Assembly (NCBI RefSeq): GCF_000384295.1
Contig: NZ_KB913037.1
Span: 9,251,508 to 9,315,507, forward strand
DNA length: 64,000 nt
Source of the DNA: Amycolatopsis balhimycina FH 1894
GTDB lineage: Bacteria; Actinomycetota; Actinomycetes; Mycobacteriales; Pseudonocardiaceae
Reading direction: 5' to 3'
Shown here: in pieces, positions 56,053 to 64,000 of the stretch
Layout: every line of letters begins with the position of its first letter
Numbering within the stretch: position 1 is the first letter of the stretch
Made by a program: the position numbers and the translations under genes
Notes under the pieces: model-generated
What the model was told of the DNA's origin: nothing
The model's database searches: none
What the model saw: only the letters and a program-made list of their open reading frames with translations

Positions 56053-56801
56053 AGGCGCGGGGTGCCGTGTTGCCCGTCGTGGGGGTGCTGGCGCTCATCG
56101 GCCTCTGGTGGCTGGCGACGATCGTCTTCTCGATCGAGAAGTTCCTCGTCCCCAGCCCGGCCGACGTGGTCGCGTCGTTCCTCGAGCTGCCGGGGTACCT
56201 GCTCGGCCAGAGCCTGGTCACCCTGGCCGAGACCATCGAGGGTTTCTCACTGTCCATTGTGGTCGGTATTCCGCTCGCGATGCTGATCGTCCGGTCCCCG
56301 CTCCTGGAACGGACGTTCTACCCGATCCTGCTCGCCATGAACGCGGTGCCCAAGATCGCCGTCGCCCCGATCCTGGTGGTGTGGTTCGGCTTCGGCCAGG
56401 GACCGAAGGTGGTCCTGGTCGTGCTGGTGTGCGTCTTCCCGGTGGTCATCTCGACCGCGTCCGGGATGAAGTCCACGCCGCACGAGCTCGTCGAGCTGCT
56501 CCGCTCGTGGGACGCCTCCCGCCGGCAGGAGTTCTTCAAGCTGCGGTTCCGCCACGCCCTGCCGCAGATCTTCGTCGGGCTCAAGGTGGCGATCTCCCTG
56601 GCGGTCATCGGCGCGGTGATCGCGGAGTTCGTCGGCGCCGACGCCGGGCTCGGTTTCGTCATCGTGCAGTCCGGCGCCAGTGCCGACACGTCGCTGGCCT
56701 TCGCCGCGATGACCCTGCTGGCGATCATGAGCATCGCGTTGTTCTACGGGCTCGCGTACCTCGAGCGGAAGCTGGTGCCGTGGGCCGAGGAACACCGGTG
56801 A
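56049..56801 (+). CDS. ABC transporter permease (SsuC/TauC-like)
   Basis: A 250-residue permease with six helices and the binding-protein-dependent transport signature near ELLRSWDASRRQEFFKLRF. KFLVPSPADVVASFLELPG at the start is typical of SsuC/TauC. The ATG overlaps the ATPase stop. Confidence 0.92.
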   Translation: MKARGAVLPVVGVLALIGLWWLATIVFSIEKFLVPSPADVVASFLELPGYLLGQSLVTLAETIEGFSLSIVVGIPLAMLIVRSPLLERTFYPILLAMNAVPKIAVAPILVVWFGFGQGPKVVLVVLVCVFPVVISTASGMKSTPHELVELLRSWDASRRQEFFKLRFRHALPQIFVGLKVAISLAVIGAVIAEFVGADAGLGFVIVQSGASADTSLAFAAMTLLAIMSIALFYGLAYLERKLVPWAEEHR

Positions 56802-56907
56802 ACGACCCATCGCGCGTATCGAGGTGTCAGCGGCTTCACCGATCAGAAATCCTCCGCCACGTCGTCAGTTCTGGTACCCCCTCGCACCGGTGGAAGGATT
56901 GACGACC

Positions 56908-57915
56908 ATGACCGACGCCAGACCGCTGGGCGCCGACGAGGCCACGTTCATCACGGTGGTCCGCTCAGGCGATACAGCGCGGTTCGCACTCATCACGGAG
57001 CGTTACCGGCGTGAGCTGCAGGTGCACTGCTACCGGATGCTCGCGAACTACGAGGACGCCCAGGACATGACGCAGGAGACGTTCCTGCGGGCGTGGCACA
57101 AGCGGGAGTCGTTCGAGGGCCGCGCCGCGCTGCGGACCTGGCTGTACCGGATCGCGACGAACGTCTGCCTCGACTTCCTGGACAAGCGCAACGACCGCAC
57201 ACCCGTGCCTGCCGAGCTGCCGGGGGCGGGCTCGGAACTGAGCTACCTGCAGCCGTACCCCGACCGGATGCTCCCGGAGGACCCGCAGGAATCGGTGGTG
57301 GCGCGGGAGACGATCGAGCTGGCGTTCATCGTCGCCGTCCAGCACCTGCCGCCGCGGCAGCGGGCGGTCTTCATCCTGCGCGACGTCCTCGGCTGGCCGG
57401 CGTCGAAGGCCGCCGACGCCCTCGAGCTGACCGTCGCGTCGGTGACCAGCGCACTGCAGCGGGCGCGCGTGACGATGCGCGAGCAGCTGCCCGGCCGCCG
57501 CCTCGACTGGCGGAGCTCCGCCACTCACGAGCTGTCGAGCGACGAGCGCGGCGCGGTGAGGTCGTACATCGACGCCCATGAGCGCAACGACCTCGACGGG
57601 CTGATGTCCCTGCTGCGCGACGACCTGCGCTTCGCGATGCTGCCCGATCCGGGCACCGTGACCACGACGGCCGAGGAGGCGGTGGACGGCTGGCTCTCCG
57701 GTGGGCTCTTCCAGCACGGCCACGACGACTGGCGCGGTATCACCACGACCGTCAACCGCATGCCCGCCGCCGTGCTGTACCTCCGCACTCCCGACGACCC
57801 GCAGTACCGGCTGTTCGCCATCGCGGTCCTGCACATCGTCGACGGGAAGATAGCCGAGCTCACCGGATTCGACGCCACCGGCAAACCCTGGCTGGACCTG
57901 CCCCTGACACTGTGA
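56908..57915 (+). CDS. ECF sigma factor with SnoaL-like C-terminus (TIGR02960/SigG type)
   Basis: A 335-residue sigma factor. Region 2 covers about residues 15-85 (YRRELQVHCYRMLANYEDAQD), region 4 about 140-200 (LPPRQRAVFILRDVLGWPAS), and from about 215 a SnoaL-like domain ends the protein. This class works without a classical anti-sigma factor; the SnoaL domain tunes activity. The ATG at 56908 follows GGAAGGA at about 10 bases. Confidence 0.9.
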   Translation: MTDARPLGADEATFITVVRSGDTARFALITERYRRELQVHCYRMLANYEDAQDMTQETFLRAWHKRESFEGRAALRTWLYRIATNVCLDFLDKRNDRTPVPAELPGAGSELSYLQPYPDRMLPEDPQESVVARETIELAFIVAVQHLPPRQRAVFILRDVLGWPASKAADALELTVASVTSALQRARVTMREQLPGRRLDWRSSATHELSSDERGAVRSYIDAHERNDLDGLMSLLRDDLRFAMLPDPGTVTTTAEEAVDGWLSGGLFQHGHDDWRGITTTVNRMPAAVLYLRTPDDPQYRLFAIAVLHIVDGKIAELTGFDATGKPWLDLPLTL

Positions 57916-57925
57916 TCACCCGTGC

Positions 57926-58492
57926 TCATCGCCTCGTCTCGTATCGGGTCAGCACCACGCCGCCGGGAAACGTCCGCGTCTCGACGAGGTTCAGGTTCAC
58001 CCAGCCGTCCAGCGCCGTGAAGAACGGCGTGCCACCGCCCACCAGGACCGGGTAGGTGGCCAGGGCGTACTCGTCGATCAGCCCGGCCCGCATGGCCGCC
58101 CCGGCGAGCGTCGCGCCGCCGATGCCCATCGGGCCGCCGTCCCCGGCCTTGAGCCGGGTGATCTCGGCGACCGCGTCGCCGGTGACCAGGCGCGTGTTCC
58201 AGCCGACCTTGTCGATCGTCGAGGAGAACACCACCTTCGGCGTGTCCCGCCAGTTCCGCGCGAACTCGATCTGCGCCGGGGTGACGTCGGGCTGCTGGTC
58301 GCCGGTCGGCCAGTAGGAGCTCATCGTCTCCCACAGCTTGCGCCCGTACAGCGTCAGCTCGCTCGCCCGCTCCCGGTCGAGCCACCACTGGAACAGCTCG
58401 TCGCTCGGAGGCCCGCCCCAGCCGATGTCGTCGCCGGGCGCGGCGATGTAGCCGTCCAGGGTCACGTTCATGCCGAAGATCAGTTTCCGCAT
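57926..58492 (-). CDS. Dihydrofolate-reductase-like (RibD C-terminal) protein
   Basis: A 188-residue protein of the YwjB/RibD-C family: MRKLIFGMNVTLDGYIAAPG, LYGRKLWETMSSYW and GGATLAGAAMRAGLIDEYAL. It probably reduces a small compound with NADPH; true folate reduction is unlikely. It is divergent from a MerR gene and converges with the sigma factor gene at a 10-base gap. GAGAGG precedes ATG 58492. Confidence 0.88.
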   Translation of the reverse strand: MRKLIFGMNVTLDGYIAAPGDDIGWGGPPSDELFQWWLDRERASELTLYGRKLWETMSSYWPTGDQQPDVTPAQIEFARNWRDTPKVVFSSTIDKVGWNTRLVTGDAVAEITRLKAGDGGPMGIGGATLAGAAMRAGLIDEYALATYPVLVGGGTPFFTALDGWVNLNLVETRTFPGGVVLTRYETRR

Positions 58493-58595
58493 CGTGCCAG
58501 CCTCTCGTGAGTCGCTCTCAGACGTACAGACGGGCGCGGCGCGAAAACCTGATCGGCGGGCTGAACCTGGACCACGCGGGCGTAGGCTCGCCAGG

Positions 58596-58991
58596 ATGCG
58601 GATAGGCGAGCTGTCCAAGCGCACGGGCGTGAGTCCGCGCTCACTGCGGTACTACGAAGAGCAGGGCCTGCTGACCAGCTCACGCTCCGACGCGGGGCAG
58701 CGTCACTATTCCGACGCCGAGGTCCAGCGCGTCTCGCTCATCCGGCAGCTGTTCGACGCCGGTATGTCCAGCCGGGTGATCGCGACGGTGCTGCCGTGCG
58801 TGGACGTCCCCGGCGACCTGGGCATCGCCGAGGAGACGTTCACGGCGATGACGCGCGAGCGCGACCGGATCGACGCCGGCATCGCGCACCTGATCGAGAC
58901 CCGGGATGCGCTCGACGTGCTGATCAAGGCCAACCGCCGGCACCAGGCGAAGCTGTCCACGACACCGGAACCGGTGGCGCGGTCGGCCTGA
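58596..58991 (+). CDS. MerR-family transcriptional regulator
   Basis: A 131-residue protein: HTH in residues 1-38 (IGELSKRTGVSPRSLRYYEE), dimerisation helix, and a short effector end with a single Cys in VLPCVDVPG. Divergent from the DHFR-like gene and ahead of a quinone oxidoreductase gene, either of which may be its target. Confidence 0.9.
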   Translation: MRIGELSKRTGVSPRSLRYYEEQGLLTSSRSDAGQRHYSDAEVQRVSLIRQLFDAGMSSRVIATVLPCVDVPGDLGIAEETFTAMTRERDRIDAGIAHLIETRDALDVLIKANRRHQAKLSTTPEPVARSA

Positions 58992-59097
58992 TGCTGTGAC
59001 CTGCGCCTCAGCCGCTTGCCCCTGACATCGATGTGAGCGGTGAGGATGGCGACAGCGCCCGGAAGCACCGGGCCGGTCATCCGGAAGGCGGCAGAGA

Positions 59098-60021
59098 ATG
59101 GGACAGGCGTGGGGTTTCGGGAAGCACGGCGGGCCCGAGGTGCAGGAGTTCTTCGATCGTCCCGATCCCGTCCCCGGTCGCGGCGAGGTGCTGATCCGGG
59201 TCGCCGTCGCCGGCGTGAACCCCCTCGATCACGTCCTGCGCTCGGGTCCGGTCCCCGGGCTCGACGGCGGGCGGCCGTTTCCCCGCGTGCTGGGCATGGA
59301 GGCAGCGGGAACCGTTCTCGCCCTGGGCGAGGACGTCGACGGGCTCGAGGTGGGTGACGCGGTCTTCGGCTTCGCGCTCACCGGTGACGGCACCTACGCC
59401 GAGACGACGGTGCTGTCCGCGCCCAACACCGCGCGCATCCCGGCGGGCCTGTCCGCGACCGTGGCGGCAACGCTGCCGGTGGCCGGGACGACCGCGGTGG
59501 ACGCGCTCGACCAGCTCGGCCTCCCGGCCGGTGCCACGATCCTGGTCAACGGGGTCGGGGGCGGGGTCGGCCTCGCCGTCGCCCGGCTGGCCGCCGCGCG
59601 CGAGCTGCGGGTGATCGGCACCGGGAGTACCGCCAAGCGCGAGCACGCCGAAGCCATCGGAGTGCGGTTCATCGACTACACCGCCGAGGACGTCGTCGCC
59701 GCGGCACGCGAGCTGGTTCCGGACGGCTTCGCCGGGATCGTCGACCTGGCCGGCGGCACCTCGCTGCGGACGGTCGCTCCGCTGGCCAAGGAGCCCCGCA
59801 CCATCATCTCGGTGGGTGATATGTCCGTGCCCGATCTCGGTGGGCGTCTCGTCGAGCGTCGCCTCGACCGCGCGAACCTGGAACGGGCCGCCCGGCTGGC
59901 GCTCGACGGAGTCCTCGCACCCGTGATCACCGCGGTCCATCCGCTCTCCGACGCCCCGGCCGCCCTCGCCACCGTCGAGAACGGTCACAGTGCGGGCAAG
60001 GTTGTCATCAAGATGGCATGA
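59098..60021 (+). CDS. NADP-dependent quinone oxidoreductase, zinc-free MDR family
   Basis: A 307-residue enoyl-reductase-fold enzyme: GROES-like domain (GVNPLDHVLRSG, LGMEAAGTVLALGEDV), then a Rossmann domain with GVGGGVGLAVARLA. No zinc ligands are present. It reduces quinones or activated double bonds with NADPH. It follows the MerR gene by 106 bases. Confidence 0.9.
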   Translation: MGQAWGFGKHGGPEVQEFFDRPDPVPGRGEVLIRVAVAGVNPLDHVLRSGPVPGLDGGRPFPRVLGMEAAGTVLALGEDVDGLEVGDAVFGFALTGDGTYAETTVLSAPNTARIPAGLSATVAATLPVAGTTAVDALDQLGLPAGATILVNGVGGGVGLAVARLAAARELRVIGTGSTAKREHAEAIGVRFIDYTAEDVVAAARELVPDGFAGIVDLAGGTSLRTVAPLAKEPRTIISVGDMSVPDLGGRLVERRLDRANLERAARLALDGVLAPVITAVHPLSDAPAALATVENGHSAGKVVIKMA

Positions 60022-60366
60022 GAAGTGCCCGGCCGCCCGTTCTCCGATCAGGGTGGCGGTGGTGCCGGCGAGTGCGGTGAAGATGATGACGCAGATGTCC
60101 TGGCCGATGCGGGTGATCCCGATGACGCGGCCGTGGAGGTGGGGTGGGGCTCCCTTGCCGCGGTGCCGCGATCGTACTGAGCCGGCCAGGCCTGCTGTAC
60201 CCGAATTTCCTCGCTGCGGCTTGGCAGTGCGTTGGCTTTCACCTCGTCACTTCCGTGTCCACATTGGTCAGTTCGGCCGTGGCCCGCCAGAGGAAGCCAC
60301 CGTCCTGGCCGCCCAGATCAAATCCCGGCGCGCCGACAACACGCCGACCCCGGGCGCCAAGGACCC
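60022..60366. other. Gene-poor stretch with a possible membrane-protein fragment
   Basis: This 345-base gap has no intact gene. On the minus strand, about 60040-60135 reads as a single hydrophobic piece (GRVIGITRIGQDICVIIF, TALAGTTATLIGER) without a start or continuation, possibly the remnant of a transporter gene. The rest shows nothing recognisable. Confidence 0.35.
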
Positions 60367-61242
60367 TCAGCGCGCGGCGAGCACCCGGCGTACCTCGTCC
60401 GCGCCCAGTACCACGGGGGAGTGCAGTGATCCGACCTCGCCGATCTCGATCTCGACGACGTCTCCCGGCCGCAGCCCGAGGTCGAGTCCCGGCACGATGG
60501 ACGTGCCCGTGGAGAGCACGGCGCCGTCGGGGAAGTCGTTGTCCCGCCACAGGTATTCGACCAGTTCGGCCGGTTCGCGGTTCAGCTGGGCGGTACTGGC
60601 TTCGCCGGCGAACACCTCGTGACCGTCGCGCAGGATGCGCATGCGGAGATCGAGCGACAGCCGGTCCGGCACCTCCCACGCCGGCCGCACCCGCGCCGAC
60701 ACCGCGCACGAACCGGTGTAGATCTTGGCCTGCGGGAGGTACAGCGGGTTCTCGCCTTCGATGCTGCGGGAGCTGACGTCGTCGACCACCACGTACCCGG
60801 CGATCTCCCCGGCACCGGTCAGCAGCAGGCCGAGTTCCGGCTCCGGCACGTTGTTGGCGGAATCGGCGCGGATGGCGATCGGCTCGCCGTCGGTGACCAC
60901 ACGCCACGCGGACGACTTGAAGAACAGCTCCGGTCGATCCGCGCGGTACACCCGCGCGTAGACGTCCTCGTCGGCGCTCTCCTCCCGGCGGGCCTCCTCG
61001 GACCGCAGGTACGTCACCCCGGCGGCCCACACCTCCATCCGCCCGTCCAGCGGCGGCAGCAGGCGGACCCCGGCCGCGGACACGGGCTCCCCGGCGGCCT
61101 CGGCCAGCTCGCGGATCTCCGCCACGGGGCGGCGTAGCAGGTCACTCATCGACGCCACCGCGAGCGGCCGCAGCTGTTCATCGGTGAGCACGCCGACCCG
61201 GATGGTGCCGGTTCCGTCGGCGAATCGCACCAGGTGACTCAT
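60367..61242 (-). CDS. Fumarylacetoacetate hydrolase (FAH)-family enzyme
   Basis: A 291-residue protein of the FAH superfamily, close to 2-keto-3-deoxy-sugar-acid dehydratases and hydratases. Typical pieces are VWAAGVTYLRSEEAR, ANNVPEPELGLLL (metal-binding acid residues), VVDDVSSRSIEGEN, LPQAKIYTGSCAV and LSTGTSIVPG. It acts on a 2-oxo or acylpyruvate-type substrate with a divalent metal. ATG 61242 follows GGAGG. Confidence 0.88.
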   Translation of the reverse strand: MSHLVRFADGTGTIRVGVLTDEQLRPLAVASMSDLLRRPVAEIRELAEAAGEPVSAAGVRLLPPLDGRMEVWAAGVTYLRSEEARREESADEDVYARVYRADRPELFFKSSAWRVVTDGEPIAIRADSANNVPEPELGLLLTGAGEIAGYVVVDDVSSRSIEGENPLYLPQAKIYTGSCAVSARVRPAWEVPDRLSLDLRMRILRDGHEVFAGEASTAQLNREPAELVEYLWRDNDFPDGAVLSTGTSIVPGLDLGLRPGDVVEIEIGEVGSLHSPVVLGADEVRRVLAAR

Positions 61243-61397
61243 CCCGGACCTCCTCGTCACTATCGAACCTACGGAGTGCGGAGCGCGGCGGCTACGGGGA
61301 CACGCGGATCGGAATGAGTGGCCACCCGGCCGTTTGCCCGTGGACGCATCGGGCACCCGGAGATCTTGACCCTCGAGATCAGGGGAAAGGCCCGAGC

Positions 61398-62223
61398 ATG
61401 ACTGCTCAGCGCGTGCCGGAGGCCCTCGTGGTGGGCTTGGTGACCGATGAGGGATTCCCTCGGCAGCTCGCCGGGAGAATCGTGGACGGCCTGCCCGGGC
61501 ACCTGGCCCGCGACCTCGGTGATGGGACGACCTGGCAGGTCGAGCACGAGACGCGGTCGCTGCCGCTGGACGAGGACGGCAACATCCCGATGCTGGACCT
61601 GGCGCAGGAGCGCCGGGCGGAGCACGAATGGGACCTCCTGGTGCTGATCACCGACCTCCCGCGGCGGGCCGGCACGGTCCCGATCGCGTCGGACTACAAC
61701 GTCGGCCACGGTGTGGCGATGGTGTCGCTGCCGGCGCTGGGTGCGCTGCGGCTGCGTGGCCGGGTGTCCCGGCTGATCGTGCACCTGGTCCGGCACCTGG
61801 TGGCGCACCGCTCGGCGAAGGCGGCCGATCCGCCGCGGCGGTTCCGCGACCGGCTGCGGGAGCTGGTGGCGCCGACGCGGCACATCCGCGGCCGCGGCGC
61901 CGCCGATGAGCACCTGGCCTTGGTGGGCGTGCGTGGCCGGCTGCGGCTGCTCCTGCCATCCTTTTCGGGCTGGCACTGCTGGCGTCGATCGTGCTGATCG
62001 AAGGCACCTACTTCGCGCAGGTCCTCGGTCATCCGGCGGGCCCGGCCCCGTACCTCAAGCTGGTGTGGCTCGCGACTTCGGTGGGCATCGTCGCCGGGGC
62101 GGTGGGCTCGAGCCTCGAAGACGAGGAACGCGTCCGCCGGCGACCTACAGCCGCCGCGAGCGGGAGCGGCAGCAGCGCAACCGCGAACGCGCCGAGGAAG
62201 CCGAAAGCGGCGGTGACGACTGA
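61398..62223 (+). pseudogene. Frameshifted actinobacterial membrane protein gene
   Basis: The start (ATG 61398 behind AGGGGAAAGG) and the first 180 residues are intact and belong to a family of actinobacterial proteins with a cytoplasmic part (LVLITDLPRRAG, GHGVAMVSLPALGALRLRGR) followed by membrane helices. At about 61958 the sequence jumps to another frame (AILFGLALLASIVLIEGT), with most of the membrane domain missing. At about 62135 it changes frame again to reach a charged tail (RRERERQQRNRERAEE, stop at 62223). At least one deletion and two frame changes make a working protein unlikely. Confidence 0.8.
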
Positions 62224-62259
62224 GCGGTCACCGGGCAGCTCATCATCAGTTCCCGAGGC

Positions 62260-62277
62260 GTCAACCGTGTGATTGAC
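62260..62277. promoter_or_regulatory. Small inverted repeat before the TetR gene
   Basis: GTCAA-ccgtgtga-TTGAC, with TTGAC repeated at 62295-62299. The cluster of GATTGAC motifs 10-50 bases upstream of the TetR start could be its operator. Confidence 0.4.
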
Positions 62278-62307
62278 GCTTGTCATCCAACTGATTGACT
62301 GACTACA

Positions 62308-62943
62308 GTGACGGTCATGTCGGCACGGAGGGCGCCACGGCCGGAAGATCGCGGCCGGGCGGCGGAGCAGACCCGGGAGCGGATTCTCGACGCCGCCATG
62401 GCCGAGTTCGGAGCAAAGGGCTACGCCGGCGCGCGCACCGCCGGAATCGCCGCGCGCGCGGGCGTGAACCCGCAGCTCATCTCGTACTACTTCGGCGGCA
62501 AGCAGGGCCTGCTGGAGGAGCTCCGCCGCCGTTGGCAGGAGATCGAGGCGTCCGTCGCCGCCCCCGATGCCTCGTTCGGCGCTTCGGTCGCCGCCCATCT
62601 CGACGCGACGCTCGACCGCCCCGACTGGGCCCGGTTGGTGGTCTGGCAGGCGCTGGGCGACTGCCCCTTCGCCGACGCCGAGGAGGGCGAACGCTACGCG
62701 CAGGCCCAGCGGGACAGGCTGGCGAAGGGCGTGCAGCGGATCCGTGAGCGCCGGGACGCCGGCGAGGTCACCGGTGACATCGACCCGCGGTTCGCGCTGC
62801 TGGTCACCTATGCGGTGGTCTTCTCGCCGATCGCCCTGCCGCAGTTCGTCAGGGGTCTGCTGGGCGACGATCCGTTGTCTCCGGCGGTCCGGCGTTGGCT
62901 GCACGACCAACTGATCAAGCTGCTCGGCGCAGCCGGGGATTGA
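62308..62943 (+). CDS. TetR-family transcriptional regulator
   Basis: A 211-residue regulator with an N-terminal HTH (about residues 20-65, ILDAAMAEFGAKGYAGARTA, VNPQLISYYFGGKQGLLEE) and a helical ligand domain. Start: GTG 62308 or ATG 62317; neither has a ribosome site, so the mRNA may be leaderless. It is followed 14 bases later by an NmrA-like gene. Confidence 0.9.
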   Translation: MTVMSARRAPRPEDRGRAAEQTRERILDAAMAEFGAKGYAGARTAGIAARAGVNPQLISYYFGGKQGLLEELRRRWQEIEASVAAPDASFGASVAAHLDATLDRPDWARLVVWQALGDCPFADAEEGERYAQAQRDRLAKGVQRIRERRDAGEVTGDIDPRFALLVTYAVVFSPIALPQFVRGLLGDDPLSPAVRRWLHDQLIKLLGAAGD

Positions 62944-62957
62944 GGGAGGAGCCGGAC

Positions 62958-63797
62958 ATGGTCGCGGTCGTCTTCGGGGCCAGGGGGAACGTGGGTCGTC
63001 ACGTCGTCAGTGGTCTGCTCGCGGCGGGCGAGAAGGTCCGGGCGACCAGCCGGACACCCGATGCTGCGGGCCTGCCGCCGGGTGTGGAGGTCGTCGCGGC
63101 CGATCTTGAGCGTCCCGAAACCCTGCGCGCCGCGCTGGAGGGTGCCGAGAAGGTGTTCCTCTACGCCAAACCCGACGGTGTCGAGGGTTTCGTCGACGCC
63201 GCCGCGGACGCGGGCGTCCGGCACGTCGTACTGCTGTCGTCGGCGGCGGTCGTGGTCCCGGACGCGGAACGCAATCCGATCGCCCGGCAGCACCGGACCG
63301 TCGAATCGGCCATCGAGCGGTCCGGCATCGACTGGACGTTCGTCCGCCCGGGGATGTTCGCCACCAACACGCTGTGGTGGTGGCAGCGGCCGATCCGGGA
63401 CGAGGGTGTCGTGCGGAACCCGTATCCGGATGCGCAGACCGCTCCGGTCCACGAGAAGGACATGGCCGCGCTGGCGGTGACCGCGCTGACCCGGCCGGGT
63501 CACCGGCGACAGGCCTATACCGTCTACGGGCCGCAGTCGCTCACGCTGCGGCGGCAGGTCGAGCACCTCGGCGACGCCCTCGGCCGGACGATCCGCTTCG
63601 AGGTGATCTCTGTGGTCGAAGCGCGAGCGGAACTGGGCAAGACGATCCCGGCGATCGGCGTGGAGACCTTCTTGCGCCAGTGGGCGGCCCGCGACGGCAC
63701 CCCCGCGCAGGTTTCCACGACCGTCGAGGACGTCACCGGCCGGCCCGCGCGGACCTTCGCACAGTGGACCGTGGACCACGCCGGCGACTTCCGCTGA
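62958..63797 (+). CDS. NmrA-like NAD(P)-binding protein
   Basis: A 279-residue atypical SDR with FGARGNVGRHVVSGLL at the N-terminus, VVLLSSAAVVV and TFVRPGMFATNTL. The active-site Tyr-Lys pair of classical SDRs is missing, as is usual for NmrA sensors and quinone-reductase relatives. GGGAGGAG precedes the ATG. Likely cotranscribed with the TetR gene. Confidence 0.88.
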   Translation: MVAVVFGARGNVGRHVVSGLLAAGEKVRATSRTPDAAGLPPGVEVVAADLERPETLRAALEGAEKVFLYAKPDGVEGFVDAAADAGVRHVVLLSSAAVVVPDAERNPIARQHRTVESAIERSGIDWTFVRPGMFATNTLWWWQRPIRDEGVVRNPYPDAQTAPVHEKDMAALAVTALTRPGHRRQAYTVYGPQSLTLRRQVEHLGDALGRTIRFEVISVVEARAELGKTIPAIGVETFLRQWAARDGTPAQVSTTVEDVTGRPARTFAQWTVDHAGDFR

Positions 63798-63828
63798 CGG
63801 ACCACGATGTCCGCACTGTCCGGCGTGG

Positions 63829-64000
63829 TCAGAGTGCCGGCTTGCCCGGCTGGTAGAGCCAGGTGTGGAAGAACGAGCCGAGGTCGCGGTTGGTCAGCCG
63901 CTCGACGAACTGGATGAATTGCCGCGTCGACACATTGCCGTATCGGTGAACTGTCGGCCACAGTGTGAGCACTGCGAAGAAGGCGCGGTCGCCGATCTTC
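63829..64000 (-). CDS. M1-family aminopeptidase, C-terminal fragment
   Basis: Only the last 57 codons lie in the window; the gene continues beyond base 64000. The piece reads KIGDRAFFAVLTLWPTVHRY then GNVSTRQFIQFVERLTNRDL and ends SFFHTWLYQPGKPAL, the typical end of actinobacterial M1 metallopeptidases. The zinc site lies outside the window. Confidence 0.75.
   Translation of the reverse strand, partial: KIGDRAFFAVLTLWPTVHRYGNVSTRQFIQFVERLTNRDLGSFFHTWLYQPGKPAL

Overview
The window is very GC-rich with extreme third-position GC, frequent GTG (and one TTG) starts, Tat/lipoprotein signals and dense regulator-transporter-enzyme operons. Together with FadD17-like, AsnC-tandem and DUF1648/DUF5808 proteins and long palindromes at gene ends, this points to a filamentous actinomycete. 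The gene set and palindrome style look like Amycolatopsis or another member of the Pseudonocardiaceae, but that assignment is inference. No rRNA, tRNA, CRISPR array, integrase or transposase gene was found.

Layout. 1-2571 is the end of a modular type I polyketide synthase (AT end, DH, KR, ACP), tail-to-tail with a CPA1 Na+/H+ antiporter. 4.2-7.1 kb is a sugar ABC importer. 7.2-18.4 kb is a plant-polymer area: GH3 xylosidase-like enzyme, GH11 xylanase with ricin-type lectin, a secreted cutinase/polyesterase, and the wreck of a GH78 rhamnosidase fused to a broken hydrolase. Two YtrA-type GntR cassettes, each with its own palindromic site, sit among these. 18.6-25.1 kb holds an AsnC regulator, a flavin oxidoreductase, an acyl-CoA ligase, a hydrolase and a divergent MFS/LysR pair.

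25.1-46.3 kb looks like one catabolic supercluster. A minus-strand operon of eight genes encodes a TPP-dependent decarboxylase-like enzyme, aldehyde dehydrogenase, catalytically atypical SDR, Asp-box propeller, VOC protein, AA_synth protein, alpha/beta hydrolase and aromatic FAD hydroxylase. A plus-strand operon under an IclR regulator encodes a second aldehyde dehydrogenase, WrbA-like flavoprotein, DsbA-like protein, NIPSNAP, CMD-family protein, a small ferredoxin-like-fold protein and flavin amine oxidase, followed by an APC permease. A plausible reading is import and oxidative deamination of an aromatic amine, then aldehyde oxidation and aromatic degradation; the substrate is unknown. A 4.7-kb accessory cassette (two APH-type kinases, a GRDP-like protein, two small proteins, an XRE-TPR regulator) interrupts the supercluster and is bracketed by the two arms of what looks like one split palindrome. 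Two 92-bp MITE-like repeats lie in direct orientation at 28.2 and 44.5 kb.

46.4-53.8 kb is a fructan-use operon: LacI regulator with a clear promoter and a perfect 18-bp operator, an ABC importer without its own ATPase, an intracellular GH32-like enzyme and a secreted GH32 fructanase. 53.9-64 kb holds a truncated membrane-protein gene, an SsuABC/TauABC-like importer, a TIGR02960-type sigma factor, a DHFR-like protein with a MerR regulator, a quinone oxidoreductase, an FAH-family enzyme, a frameshifted membrane-protein pseudogene, a TetR-NmrA pair and the 3' end of an M1 aminopeptidase gene. Long hairpins with 21-29-bp arms close four of the transcription units.
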